From the NCBI GenBank assembly GCA_000308255.3, contig HG326666.1:23265-87264 (forward strand): DNA of 64,000 bases, given 5' to 3'. The notes under the pieces were generated by a model. The model was given only the letters and a program-made list of their open reading frames with translations, did no database searches and was not told where the DNA came from. Positions 43,791-53,498 of this stretch are shown here, piece after piece. The position numbers were made by a program, and so were the translations under genes. Source of the DNA: Anaerococcus pacaensis 9403502. GTDB lineage: Bacteria; Bacillota; Clostridia; Tissierellales; Peptoniphilaceae. Positions within the stretch are counted from its first letter, which is position 1. Every line of letters begins with the position of its first letter.

Positions 43791-45143
43791 TTAGTATATA
43801 CTGATATCGCTGATATGAAGATGCGAATCTCCATAGAGGCAAATCATTAGTTCATTTATCTTATCGTAAGCCCTAAGGTCGATAATTCTCTTGGCCCCTA
43901 GCGAATCAATATTCAACCTTTCTTCGTTTACAAATATATACCCATGTGTAAACCTAGAACCTTGGCTGATGTCTTCAGATAGTACTACATAATTGATATC
44001 AATCCCATCTTTATTGGTCACTCTTAATGATTGATCATTGCCTATATCTGTAAAGTCAAACAGTAAACCGTGTTCTATTGGATTTTTAAATTCCTCATGA
44101 ATTTTCTCTCTAACTTCTTTGATTCTATCTACTATCTCGTCATCAATAGTGCCAGCCTTATTAGCAGGTACATTTAAAAGTAGGACACCACCACGGCCTA
44201 TTGATTTTAGATAAATTTCAAACAGCTCATCTACTGTTTTCACCCTATCCTCAGGGTGAGAAAACCAACGGTCTGTCACAGATGTATCGCACTCTGCAAT
44301 AGAGAAAACATGAGACTCATCATGGCCAACTGCCGACCTAAAGGCTTCGTAGTAGTCGATTTCAAATGTTTCTTTAGGAAGTCTAGGGGCATTTTCACTT
44401 GGAGCATAGCCCAATTCATTGCCAGCCCAGTGGATACCACCAGCTGCCCCGACACCAAAAAATACTATATCAGGATTCTTATCCCTAATAGCTGCCATGA
44501 AATCATCAAAATTGTAAACTTGGTCTGGGAAGTCCTCGCCTTTGGCATTGTCAAACCACCATTCTACAAAATGGCCATTGTTGCCATAGATTGGATTATC
44601 TACTATTTCTTTGATTTGAGCTAGGTAAAATTCATTGTAGGCATTGCCTGACCCATAGGATGGCTCATGGACATCCCATGGTGATAGGTAAAGACCCATT
44701 TCCAGGTCGTATTTAGTGCAAGCCTCAGAGAGTAGTGCTAAAAAGTCCTTACCGTAAGCTGTATTCATAATATTGTGGTCGGTCTCTTTGGTATCCCACA
44801 TACAAAAACCATCGTGGTGCTTAGCTGTGAAAATTAACCTCTTAAAACCTAAGTCCTTTATAGTTTTTACATAACCCTCATAGTCAAAGTCAGTCATAGT
44901 GAATTGATCTAGGGTTTCTTTGCCATCTCCCCATTCGATTTCTGTATAGGTATTCATCCCAAAATGCAAAAAGGCTGCGTATTTTTCATCTAGATATCTA
45001 AGTTGAGCCTCATTTGGAAGAGGGCCCTTGTATAGAGGTAGCCTGCCGTAGGCAGTTTCTTCTTCTATAAAACTTTCTTCATCCCTTAAATAATCTTCTA
45101 TATTAAATTTAAAGTTCGAATCCATTGTTTTGTCGTAGGTCAT
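43791..45143 (-). CDS. GH29 alpha-L-fucosidase
   Basis: A 450-residue enzyme with FLHFGMNTYTEIEWGDG near residue 52, TAKHHDGFCMWDT near 105 and VEWWFDNAKGE near 195, where the Asp is the expected nucleophile. It has no signal peptide and overlaps the GH1 gene by 35 bases. GH29 enzymes release alpha-1,3/4/6 fucose; core fucose on N-glycans or Lewis fucose are plausible targets. Confidence 0.92.
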   Translation of the reverse strand: MTYDKTMDSNFKFNIEDYLRDEESFIEEETAYGRLPLYKGPLPNEAQLRYLDEKYAAFLHFGMNTYTEIEWGDGKETLDQFTMTDFDYEGYVKTIKDLGFKRLIFTAKHHDGFCMWDTKETDHNIMNTAYGKDFLALLSEACTKYDLEMGLYLSPWDVHEPSYGSGNAYNEFYLAQIKEIVDNPIYGNNGHFVEWWFDNAKGEDFPDQVYNFDDFMAAIRDKNPDIVFFGVGAAGGIHWAGNELGYAPSENAPRLPKETFEIDYYEAFRSAVGHDESHVFSIAECDTSVTDRWFSHPEDRVKTVDELFEIYLKSIGRGGVLLLNVPANKAGTIDDEIVDRIKEVREKIHEEFKNPIEHGLLFDFTDIGNDQSLRVTNKDGIDINYVVLSEDISQGSRFTHGYIFVNEERLNIDSLGAKRIIDLRAYDKINELMICLYGDSHLHISDISIY

Positions 45144-46491
45144 AAAACCACTCTCCTGATTTTTTTATCTTTCTCTCACCAGTTTCTAGATCTAGTTCTA
45201 CTAGGCCATAGCGGTTCTTGTAGGCATTGAGCCAGCTCCAGCAGTCTATAAAGGTCCATACCTGATAGCCCTTGCAATTGGCCCCTTCTTCTATGGCCTT
45301 AGCTAGCCAATATAGGTGTTCTTTGAAAAAGTCGATACGGTAGTCATCTTGGATTTGATCATTTTCCCTAAATCTCTCTTCATCTTCGACACCCATGCCA
45401 TTTTCTGTGACGAGCCACTCAATATTGCCGTAATTGTCGCGGATATTGATAGCTATATCATAGAGGGCCTTTGGATAAATTTCCCAACCACGGTATGGGT
45501 TCATGCGCTTACCTGGCATATCGTAAGGCAAGTAGTATTTGCTTGGTAAAAAGATTGCATCTTCCTTATAAACATAAGGATTTTCCATGACTCTAAATGG
45601 CTGATAGTAGTTTACACCCAAAAAGTCGATAGTATTTTCGCGGATAATAGCAAGCTCATCTTCTGTATAATCTGGCATGAGCTTTTCATTTATGATAAGC
45701 TCGACTAATTCTTTTGGATATTCGCCCTTTACTGATGGGTCTAGGAAGCTTGTTTTGGTAATAAGTTCAGAATAATTTGCTGCATCAATATCGCCTTTAT
45801 TAGAGCTTCTTGGATAAGCTGGGGTTAGGTTTAGGATAATCCCAATCTTTTTCTCTCCTCCCATTTCCTTGTAGGCCTTGATGGCTGAGGCGCTGGCTAG
45901 TTGGGTATTGAAGGCTGATTGGACTGCCTTTTTTGGGTCTAGTTCTGCTGGATAATGGTAGCCGTGGAGGTATTGGCACTCGACTTGGACTATAGGTTCG
46001 TTAAAGGTAAACCAACCGTCTACCACATCATCAAAGAGCTCAAAGCATTTTCTCGCATAGTGGACATAGGCCTTTACAGTTTCCTTGTTGGTCCATCCGC
46101 CGATATCCATCAGATACATAGGCAGGTCAAAGTGGAAAAGATTCATATAAAGGGTGATGCCCTTAGCCTGGATTTTTGAAAAATAATCTCTGTAGAAATC
46201 CACAGCCTTCTCATTAACTTCCCCATCTATAGCAGGGATTAGCCTAGCCCAATTTATAGATGTACGAAATACTGAGTGGCCAGTTTTTTCTAGATATTCA
46301 ACATCAGTTTCGTAATTGTGGTAGACATCAGTTGTCTTTTCTGGGCCTATTAGGTTGTGGAACCTGTGTGGGTCTATCTCATACCAGTAGTCCCATATGT
46401 TTTGGCTCTTGCCATCGATACTTGCCCCGCCCTCAGATTGGGTGGCAGAGGTGGCAGATCCATATAAAAAGCCCTCTGGAAATTTAATCAT
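45109..46491 (-). CDS. GH1 beta-glycosidase
   Basis: A 460-residue GH1 enzyme with FLYGSATSATQSEGG near residue 8, acid/base Glu in GWFTFNEPIVQ (about 165) and nucleophile in WLVTENGMGVEDEERF (about 360). It could act on beta-glucosides, beta-galactosides or 6-phospho forms; no PTS is nearby, so the non-phosphorylated type is likelier. It overlaps the ROK gene by eight bases. Confidence 0.92.
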   Translation of the reverse strand: MIKFPEGFLYGSATSATQSEGGASIDGKSQNIWDYWYEIDPHRFHNLIGPEKTTDVYHNYETDVEYLEKTGHSVFRTSINWARLIPAIDGEVNEKAVDFYRDYFSKIQAKGITLYMNLFHFDLPMYLMDIGGWTNKETVKAYVHYARKCFELFDDVVDGWFTFNEPIVQVECQYLHGYHYPAELDPKKAVQSAFNTQLASASAIKAYKEMGGEKKIGIILNLTPAYPRSSNKGDIDAANYSELITKTSFLDPSVKGEYPKELVELIINEKLMPDYTEDELAIIRENTIDFLGVNYYQPFRVMENPYVYKEDAIFLPSKYYLPYDMPGKRMNPYRGWEIYPKALYDIAINIRDNYGNIEWLVTENGMGVEDEERFRENDQIQDDYRIDFFKEHLYWLAKAIEEGANCKGYQVWTFIDCWSWLNAYKNRYGLVELDLETGERKIKKSGEWFYDLRQNNGFEL

Positions 46492-47380
46492 GTATGCTCC
46501 TTTGCTCTAGTTTCTTGTCTTCTTCTATGGTCTTAATTAGATTTGCATAGGCCCCGTAGAGGTTATTGTCGTTAAAAAATGACACCGGCCTTATATCGTA
46601 AGTTTTGCTAGCAAAAATCCCTTTCGTAAGTATTTCTTTGATTGAATCTATAAATCTCTCATCAGATGAAATAGCCCCGCCTAGATAAATCGCCTCTGGG
46701 TCTAGGCTATAGGCTATGTTATAAATCCCCATAGCTAGATAATCAAACATGCTCTCGACCTCGCTATAATAGGGCTCGATTTTTTCGTAATACTTATTTA
46801 AAATATTATAGGTATTGTCATGGATACCATATTTTTCAATCATCCTAGTCCTTACATTTGGCAGGGTAGCAAGTCTAGAGAAATTGGTAAAGACTCCCTC
46901 ATCATTTTTCATTAGCATATAGCCAAATTCCCCAGCCTCAAAGTTTGCTCCCCTGATGATTTCACCTCTATTAACCACAGCTCCGCCAATGCCTGAGCCT
47001 ATTATTAGAAAGGCCAGATAGTCTTTATCAGGGTTGCCATAATAAACTTCCGCCAGAGCTGCTGCAGATGCGTCGTTTTCTATGGCTACTGGTAAATTAA
47101 ATTTTTCTTGGAGATGATAGGAGAAATTGTATTCGGTGATAAATTCCACAGCCGATTCGCCAAGGATCTTGCCAGTAGCAGGATCCACTGTTCCAGGTGA
47201 AGAAATCCCTATACCCTCTATACAATAAGATTTTTGGTAGTTTATGATAGTTTCATCTAAGAATCTAACGAAGCTTTTCATATTTGTCTCTTGGGCAGAG
47301 GAGGCTTTTTCTATTATTTTGTCATTTTCAATTAGTGCATACTTGGTGGCCGACCCACCTATGTCAAATACTAAGTACAT
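46484..47380 (-). CDS. ROK-family kinase without zinc motif
   Basis: A 298-residue protein with FDIGGSATKYALIEN at residues 4-18, GSGIGGAVVNRGEI near 132 and DPEAIYLGGAISSDE near 235. The Cys-rich zinc loop is missing (EAGEFGYML instead). It is a close relative of the protein at 254-1147, whose end is altered by an IS. A kinase for N-acetylmannosamine or mannose is possible. It is the first gene of the minus-strand GH1/GH29/GH92 operon and is divergent from the RpiR regulator. Confidence 0.87.
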   Translation of the reverse strand: MYLVFDIGGSATKYALIENDKIIEKASSAQETNMKSFVRFLDETIINYQKSYCIEGIGISSPGTVDPATGKILGESAVEFITEYNFSYHLQEKFNLPVAIENDASAAALAEVYYGNPDKDYLAFLIIGSGIGGAVVNRGEIIRGANFEAGEFGYMLMKNDEGVFTNFSRLATLPNVRTRMIEKYGIHDNTYNILNKYYEKIEPYYSEVESMFDYLAMGIYNIAYSLDPEAIYLGGAISSDERFIDSIKEILTKGIFASKTYDIRPVSFFNDNNLYGAYANLIKTIEEDKKLEQRSIHD

Positions 47381-47420
47381 TTTTTACCTTTATGTTATAA
47401 TAACTCCATAAGGAGTGTTT

Positions 47421-48152
47421 ATGTCTAAGAATTCTTATGGTTTTGTGATGGATATCATTAGTAGAAATAATATAAAACTTTCAAGGGCAGAAGAGTCCAT
47501 AGTTTCTTTGATGAAACAAGGTTCCTATGATATTTCTGACTTTGATATCAATGAATTTTCCCATACATTTTTTGTATCCAATGCCACAGCCACCAGATTT
47601 TCCCAAAAGCTAGGCTTTAAGGGCTACCAAGAACTCAGATTTGCCATCAAATCAGATGATGATGGCCCTATTTATAAGTCGCTAAAAATCTATGAAGATA
47701 TGCTGGCAGGCCTTGATAGCTTATCTGATGAATTGACTAGTTTTATCAAATCTATCGATAGCTTTAATAAAATAGCAGTCATTGGTATCGGTTCATCTGG
47801 CCTTGTAGCCAATGAATTTGTCTATAAGCTAAACGAACTTGGTATAAAGAACTCAGACTACGCCAAAGAGCCCTATGCCATAAATCTCATGACCCACAAC
47901 TTAAGATCTGACGATTTACTTATAGCCCTATCCTTAAGTGGTGAAAATACCAACATACTAGAAGGCGTGGATATAGCAAGGGAAAATGGCACAACCATCC
48001 TCTCCCTCACTAATAATCCAAATTCTAGTTTAGCTATAAAATCTAACTACATTTTTAAGACTCCATCATATTCAACCTACGGGGTAAACATTTCAAAAAT
48101 GACCCCGCTGCTCATTTGTTTAGATATAATTTGCGAGATATATGCTGCCTAG
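47421..48152 (+). CDS. RpiR-family transcriptional regulator (HTH + SIS domain)
   Basis: About 243 residues from ATG 47421, which follows AAGGAG. Residues 1-75 form an HTH_6 domain (FFVSNATATRFSQKLGFKGYQEL), and 95-225 a SIS sugar-phosphate-binding domain (IAVIGIGSSGLVANEF, LIALSLSGENTNI). It is transcribed divergently from the ROK-GH1-GH29-GH92 operon with only about 40 bases between starts and is the only specific regulator in the glycan locus. It probably senses a hexosamine- or mannose-phosphate. Confidence 0.92.
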   Translation: MSKNSYGFVMDIISRNNIKLSRAEESIVSLMKQGSYDISDFDINEFSHTFFVSNATATRFSQKLGFKGYQELRFAIKSDDDGPIYKSLKIYEDMLAGLDSLSDELTSFIKSIDSFNKIAVIGIGSSGLVANEFVYKLNELGIKNSDYAKEPYAINLMTHNLRSDDLLIALSLSGENTNILEGVDIARENGTTILSLTNNPNSSLAIKSNYIFKTPSYSTYGVNISKMTPLLICLDIICEIYAA

Positions 48153-49426
48153 GCTTTGATAAGATCTAGGCCTATATAACGAAGGATCGCCTCGCAAAAT
48201 AGTGAGTTTGACCAGCTAAACCAATCTCTGGTAAATTCAGCTGGGTCATCCTTGTGGAAGCCCTCATGCATGAGGTACTTACCCGCATGAGTCTCTTCAA
48301 AATACTTTAAGATATCTTCTTGTTCTTCTTTCTCTGTTGCTGTCATCATTTGCATAGAAAGAGCTATATGCCAGATATAATCTTCTGGTGTATGATCACT
48401 TCCTATTCCTTTGGCTACTTTTCCCTCAAAATAGAATGGATTCTTTTCTGAAAGGATCGCAGCACGTGTGCGTTTATAAAGTGGGTCATCCTTTTCCATA
48501 AAATCAAGATAAGGCAGAGATAATAGGGATGGGACATTGGCATCATCCATAAATAAGTGGTTGCCTAGGCCATCAACTTCATAAGTCAAAATTTCACCAA
48601 AGTCTGGATCATCTATTAATCCGTAATCAGCTATTCCCTTTTCAATTTGACTAGCTATAGTGTGCATCTTATTTGCTAGTATATCATCTTTTCCAGAATC
48701 GATTAGGGCAGCGCTTAGTCTTTTTAGGCTAACTGCTGCAAAGGCATTGGCAGGGATTAAATATTGGTAGACACATGAGTCATCGCTTGGCCTAAAGCCA
48801 GACCAGCTCATGCCAGTGTATTTCACATCTGTACCACGTGCACCACCTCGGAGGCTATCTGTTTCTCTCCATGGATTTGGCCTTTCGAACTCATATGGGC
48901 TATTTTCGTGAAATTGCTCAGTTTCTATTAGGTCTACAATGTTTGCTAAGATTCTCATAAATTCTTCATCAAATATCGAATCATCATGAGTTTTTTCATA
49001 GTACATGTGGGCTGTTTGCATGATATAGGCAAGGCTATCAAGCTCATATTTGCGTTCCCACACCCATGGTGACTCAAAGTCTGTGATGTCATCATGGGTC
49101 CAAGCTCGGCCATTGGCCTCGATATTAAAGGCATTGGCATAGTAGTCCTTGTCAACTGAGAAAAACTGACGTTTTATTACCTTCTTGATTAGTTCATCCG
49201 CCTCAGGAGTGTCTATATAAAACAGCGGTCTGATTTGGCCAGATGAGTCGCGTAGCCACATAGCATCGATGTCACCTGTGATAACAAAGGCATCATTTCT
49301 ATCTGTTAGCTTGATGGTGGTAGTGAAGGTGTTTTTTATAGCATTTTCAAAAATCTTTTTTATCTCATCTGATATCTGATTAGACTCATTTACTTTTTCA
49401 ATTAGTCCGTTTACTATTGTTTCCAT
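48149..49426 (-). CDS. GH125 exo-alpha-1,6-mannosidase
   Basis: A 425-residue protein with GDIDAMWLRDSSGQIRPL near residue 52, DESCVYQYLIPANAFA-type segment near 218, HLFMDDANVPSLLSLPYL near 290 and ARDW-like FTRDWFSWSNSLF at the C-terminus. These are the signatures of the GH125 family, known for exo-alpha-1,6-mannosidase activity on N-glycan cores in Streptococcus and Clostridium. No signal peptide. It is the last gene of the GH84-GH38-GH125 operon. Confidence 0.93.
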   Translation of the reverse strand: METIVNGLIEKVNESNQISDEIKKIFENAIKNTFTTTIKLTDRNDAFVITGDIDAMWLRDSSGQIRPLFYIDTPEADELIKKVIKRQFFSVDKDYYANAFNIEANGRAWTHDDITDFESPWVWERKYELDSLAYIMQTAHMYYEKTHDDSIFDEEFMRILANIVDLIETEQFHENSPYEFERPNPWRETDSLRGGARGTDVKYTGMSWSGFRPSDDSCVYQYLIPANAFAAVSLKRLSAALIDSGKDDILANKMHTIASQIEKGIADYGLIDDPDFGEILTYEVDGLGNHLFMDDANVPSLLSLPYLDFMEKDDPLYKRTRAAILSEKNPFYFEGKVAKGIGSDHTPEDYIWHIALSMQMMTATEKEEQEDILKYFEETHAGKYLMHEGFHKDDPAEFTRDWFSWSNSLFCEAILRYIGLDLIKA

Positions 49427-49435
49427 AATATCTCC

Positions 49436-52075
49436 TTAAATATCAATTTTTGTAGTTCTTATCTCAAATGGAAGAAGTTTTGTTTGATCAACTTCACTCT
49501 CATCTGGATAATCACCAAGTATATTATAATTTTCCCCAGTAAGTCCTGATATTTCTTTGGCTGTCGTATCTGGGTTGTAGGTCCTAAATATCGCTTCGCC
49601 CTTAGTATTTCTATAAAGTACCGAATACATATTTTCACCTAGGTCTATTTTCGGGATTTGTGGGCTGAAGGTGGTTTCTGGGTCGGTATTTTTCGTTAGT
49701 TGTGTCTTAAAGAATGGGACACGTTCCTTTAACGCTCTTTGGATAGATAGGGATGGGTTTTGGTCAAATATATCAAGGTATAACTCAAAGACCATATCTG
49801 CCCTATCGCCTAAAAGTTGGGCATCAGGTGTTGGGAAATAGCCCCAATCTCCAAGTTCACCTATTGACCTAAAGAGTGTCAGATACATCCCCTCATCTCT
49901 TACTTGTTCGTATTCAGCAACACCCACGGTAGATACTGTAAAGCCTTTTTCTTCATGGTCTCTTACTTGGATAAATCTGTTTAGGTTTTGTGAATAGTCT
50001 GTATTTTCCCAGCTAGCTGGTGGATAGAGGTCACGTTTTACAGTTTCAAAGATAGACTCAGCATAAGCACTATCTGTATTTAGCTTATGGCCAAAGAGGA
50101 CTCTCATTCTGTGGTCTTTGGCAGCATTTTTTAGATTTATATGAATATCTATGGTGCGTTTGTTATCGTATACTCTGATTTCCTTATCGATTATCATATC
50201 GATATATTTATCAGACCTACGGCTCTCTCTTCTAGTGATTTCAACAAGGGTGACTTGCTCTTCGTGGAGAGTGTCTGCAGCTGATTCTGGGATAGAGATT
50301 TTCTCTTTTAGTCTTATGATATACTTATCATTTTCCCTGTAGACTTTTTTCTCAATTAACTCTCCACCGAGGATTCTAAGGTCATCGGCAGATTTTTTGT
50401 AGATGTACTCATTGCCGATATCTCCTGAGTCTTCTATCATGAGGACATTGGTATAAACCTCACCACTTGCCTTATCTGTAATGGTAAGTGATGCATTTTC
50501 GTTTATTTTTATATCATAAAAGTCATTGCTAATTACATCCTCAGTATAATCGCGATAGCTAAATTCTGATTTGCCTTCTACTAGCCTAAAGATTTTCTTT
50601 TCAAATGGTTTTAGCTTAGCTAAGAACTTAACATTGACCTTTCTAGAGAAGAATGGCTTGCGGAAGACATCTTCTGGCAAATCAAAGCCGAAATTAGTTC
50701 CAATATCTGTGATTTGAGCTGCTACTTCATTACCCTTTTCATTTACAAGTTTAAAATCAGGCATGTCTGAGTTAGCAAGTCTAGCTACAACTTCTGGGAA
50801 GTTGGCTCCGAAAAATTCTTTGATGTAATCAAGGTCTATTGATACTATCCTGGAACGCTCATATGGAAGTGTATTTACTACTGCAAAGCTTATTTCATCT
50901 GAGTCATTGTAAGTGGTGCGAGAGATAAATTCTGCTGCCTTATCATCGAGATAGTCTAGGGCTTCTGACGCATCCTTAAATCTGCGTTCGTTGCCATCGT
51001 GGACACTATCTATAGAACAACCACAGATACTATCGTGCGGGTGGTTTGAAATTAGCCTTTCGTAGATATAGTCTATCCTATCATGCGGATAGTCTTCCCT
51101 TTTGCCAAATACTGTAAGGAGTGGTTGGGTCACTTCTTCTAGACGCATTTCAAGCTGTTTGTTGTATTTTTTCAGATAATATCTAGATGAAGATGTCCCT
51201 TGCAGGGTATACCATCCATCTGTGTTTTGGCTGCGGAGCTCGCCTGTAATTGTGCCTAGTTCATTAAGATTTGCCTCTTTTTTCACAGCTTCATAGTATA
51301 AATTAAGGTTTGAGTGGATGAATTCATAGTCATCGTAAAGGCTATTGGCAATTTCAATTATTTCTCCAATATTTTTTTGAACTGGTGAATGGTCGCAGCC
51401 ATTCATAAGTAGTAGCTGATTTGTTGAAGCATATTTTTCCATATCAGCTATTTTTTGGTCCATGTATTTTTTAAGTTTGTCTGGTTCTTGTGGGATGTCT
51501 ACTCCATTGCAGTACCAGTTGGCAAAGAGCACACCTAGGACTTCTGATCCATTTGGTGATCTCCAGATTAGTTCGCTATTCTTTGATGTGAAGTCTTCTA
51601 TTACAGCATTATCAAAACCAGTCGCCTTTACCCCACGGCCAAAGTAAGCCACGCCGATTCCAGCTTTTTCTAGAATCTGAGGTGCTTGGCCGATATTGCC
51701 AAAGGTGTCTGGGAAATAGCCTATAGATGCTGGCTCACCCCAAGTCTTACATTTTTTTACCCCTAGGCTTAAGTCCTTCACATTAGATTCAGCTGTAGTG
51801 AGGAAGGCATCTTGGAGGATATACCAAGGTCCTATGATAATTCTCCCTGATTTGATTAGGTGTCTTAGGATATCTGCATTTTCTGGTTTCACCTTTAGGT
51901 AGTCTTCGATAGGCAGGTATTGGCCGTCAAATTGGAAATATTTGAACCTATCATCCTTGCAAGCCTCTATAACACCATCAACTAGGTCAACTAGTCTCAT
52001 AATGTGGTTTTCAAGTGGCAAATACCATTCCCTATCCCAGTGGGTATGGGAGATGATGTGTACGGTTTTTTTCAT
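49436..52075 (-). CDS. GH38 alpha-mannosidase
   Basis: An 879-residue protein with the zinc-binding SHTHWDREWY at residues 9-18 and the nucleophile Asp in GYFPDTFGN near 123, then ISNHPHDSICGCS near 345. The long C-terminal beta domains are complete. GH38 enzymes of this bacterial type remove alpha-1,3-linked mannose. It is cytoplasmic, nine bases from GH125 and nine from GH84, as in a single operon. Confidence 0.95.
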   Translation of the reverse strand: MKKTVHIISHTHWDREWYLPLENHIMRLVDLVDGVIEACKDDRFKYFQFDGQYLPIEDYLKVKPENADILRHLIKSGRIIIGPWYILQDAFLTTAESNVKDLSLGVKKCKTWGEPASIGYFPDTFGNIGQAPQILEKAGIGVAYFGRGVKATGFDNAVIEDFTSKNSELIWRSPNGSEVLGVLFANWYCNGVDIPQEPDKLKKYMDQKIADMEKYASTNQLLLMNGCDHSPVQKNIGEIIEIANSLYDDYEFIHSNLNLYYEAVKKEANLNELGTITGELRSQNTDGWYTLQGTSSSRYYLKKYNKQLEMRLEEVTQPLLTVFGKREDYPHDRIDYIYERLISNHPHDSICGCSIDSVHDGNERRFKDASEALDYLDDKAAEFISRTTYNDSDEISFAVVNTLPYERSRIVSIDLDYIKEFFGANFPEVVARLANSDMPDFKLVNEKGNEVAAQITDIGTNFGFDLPEDVFRKPFFSRKVNVKFLAKLKPFEKKIFRLVEGKSEFSYRDYTEDVISNDFYDIKINENASLTITDKASGEVYTNVLMIEDSGDIGNEYIYKKSADDLRILGGELIEKKVYRENDKYIIRLKEKISIPESAADTLHEEQVTLVEITRRESRRSDKYIDMIIDKEIRVYDNKRTIDIHINLKNAAKDHRMRVLFGHKLNTDSAYAESIFETVKRDLYPPASWENTDYSQNLNRFIQVRDHEEKGFTVSTVGVAEYEQVRDEGMYLTLFRSIGELGDWGYFPTPDAQLLGDRADMVFELYLDIFDQNPSLSIQRALKERVPFFKTQLTKNTDPETTFSPQIPKIDLGENMYSVLYRNTKGEAIFRTYNPDTTAKEISGLTGENYNILGDYPDESEVDQTKLLPFEIRTTKIDI

Positions 52076-52084
52076 AATTACCTC

Positions 52085-53368
52085 TTAGATTTGTTTCCAG
52101 TATATGTTTTCTAGGGTTTCAGAAGTTTTTACAACCCTATCTTCTATTTCAGTAGAGTGGTCCTTGTAGGTTCTTACCTTACATTCCTTACTCTTAGCAT
52201 AAAGCTCCTCTGCCATTGTAAAATCTCCAGTAGTGGTTACTACTTTTATAGCTTGGAGCAGATAGTGAAGACCTTCAAAGAATGGCTCTACTTCTTCATA
52301 TAGCAATTTATTGTCGTGGTTTACTTTGTATGACTCGATAGCAGCAATTTTCTCATCTATTAGTCTAACAGTCTCTTTTAGGTCGCCTGCCTCATAGGCC
52401 TTAGCTATAGCCATATCTTCGGTATATTTTTTATTATCTTCACGTTTGTAGATATCTGATCCAAAGAATGAATCAGCTATGGCAAATAAGTCAGCTGCAG
52501 CCTTTTCGTCCACATAAGCTAGAGCTTTTTTGAAAGATTCTATCGGTTCGTAATTTGTTGGGTCTTTGAAAAACTCAGCTGCTTGGAAGATAGCAATCTT
52601 AGAAAGCTCTGCTTGATTCATAGGATTTAGGACAAAGCTATCGTAGTTAAAGTCAGTGCTGTCGTAAAATTCAAAGATTTCCATAAAGATCTGGTCACGC
52701 TTGTAATCATTTACTGGCCAGTTAAACCAAATATGTGGTTTTTTGCCAAGAAGCTCGATGAATTTTTCATTAGCCTCATAACGGACTGGAGCAACTACAT
52801 CATAGCCTGTCCACATGATATTTACATTATCTACATCCCTAAACATATCAAAATATTCTGTACCCTTGTCATCTATCCAGTCAGAATTGTACCAAGGATG
52901 GACAAATAAAAGCTCTTTATTTTCGTATTTTGAGATGTGCTTTATTAAATCTTTTACAAGCCTTAGGTGATAGTCCCTATCTTCGTAAGCCTGGTTTAGG
53001 TCGATATCATCTAGGCATAGGGCAAATGATTTTACGCCGGCTTCGTGAAGTTGGTCGTATTTATTATATATCTTTGCCACTTCATTCTCATAATCTTCAA
53101 ATTTTATTAAATTTTGGCCAGGGTGGATTGCCCATACAAACTCGATTCCATTGTCATCTGATATTGCAGCGAGCCTTTCTAATTCAGATAATTTTTCTGC
53201 TGGATATAGCTCTCTCCATTTTTCGTTGTGGTATGGGTCATCCTTTGGGGCGTAGATAAACTCGTTCATATCCATGTCAGCCAAGAATTCAATCATAGAA
53301 ATTCTCTCATCATAAGTCCACGGAATTCCATAAAATCCTTCGATAACACCTGTCTTTAGCTTTGTCAT
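52085..53368 (-). CDS. GH84 beta-N-acetylglucosaminidase
   Basis: A 427-residue protein with GVIEGFYGIPWTYDER at residues 7-22 and the catalytic Asp pair in ALCLDDID near 120-121, both GH84/O-GlcNAcase hallmarks. Unlike secreted NagJ-type enzymes it has no signal peptide or carbohydrate-binding modules, so it acts inside the cell. It likely removes GlcNAc from imported glycans. It starts the GH84-GH38-GH125 operon, behind a promoter region with a 14-base palindrome. Confidence 0.9.
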   Translation of the reverse strand: MTKLKTGVIEGFYGIPWTYDERISMIEFLADMDMNEFIYAPKDDPYHNEKWRELYPAEKLSELERLAAISDDNGIEFVWAIHPGQNLIKFEDYENEVAKIYNKYDQLHEAGVKSFALCLDDIDLNQAYEDRDYHLRLVKDLIKHISKYENKELLFVHPWYNSDWIDDKGTEYFDMFRDVDNVNIMWTGYDVVAPVRYEANEKFIELLGKKPHIWFNWPVNDYKRDQIFMEIFEFYDSTDFNYDSFVLNPMNQAELSKIAIFQAAEFFKDPTNYEPIESFKKALAYVDEKAAADLFAIADSFFGSDIYKREDNKKYTEDMAIAKAYEAGDLKETVRLIDEKIAAIESYKVNHDNKLLYEEVEPFFEGLHYLLQAIKVVTTTGDFTMAEELYAKSKECKVRTYKDHSTEIEDRVVKTSETLENIYWKQI

Positions 53369-53420
53369 ACTTACTCCTTATGAAACTATTTTTTTCTCTC
53401 TAATATATAATTCCCATATA

Positions 53421-53434
53421 TGAAAATCTTTTCA
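53421..53434. promoter_or_regulatory. Palindromic operator candidate, site 1
   Basis: TGAAAATCTTTTCA is a perfect inverted repeat (TGAAAA/TTTTCA, two-base spacer). The same 14 bases, within 19 identical bases, recur at 60794-60807. Here it lies 53 bases ahead of the GH84 start and overlaps a TTGAAA that could serve as -35. The locus's RpiR protein is the natural candidate to bind it. Confidence 0.6.
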
Positions 53435-53449
53435 AAATCCTCTATAAAA

Positions 53450-53484
53450 CTAAAGACTTATACACTAAGTGCATAAGTCTTTTA
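53450..53484 (-). terminator. Terminator after the first sugar-binding lipoprotein gene
   Basis: AAAGACTTATGCAC pairs with GTGTATAAGTCTTT with one wobble-type mismatch and is followed by a T-containing stretch on the minus strand. It ends the transporter operon ahead of the GH84 operon. Confidence 0.82.
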
Positions 53485-53498
53485 GTAATCTCTACAAA

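Noticed and set aside
44256-44624. Long antisense ORF over the GH29 gene
   Set aside because: Mirror of a well-supported fucosidase frame; no ribosome binding site or domain.
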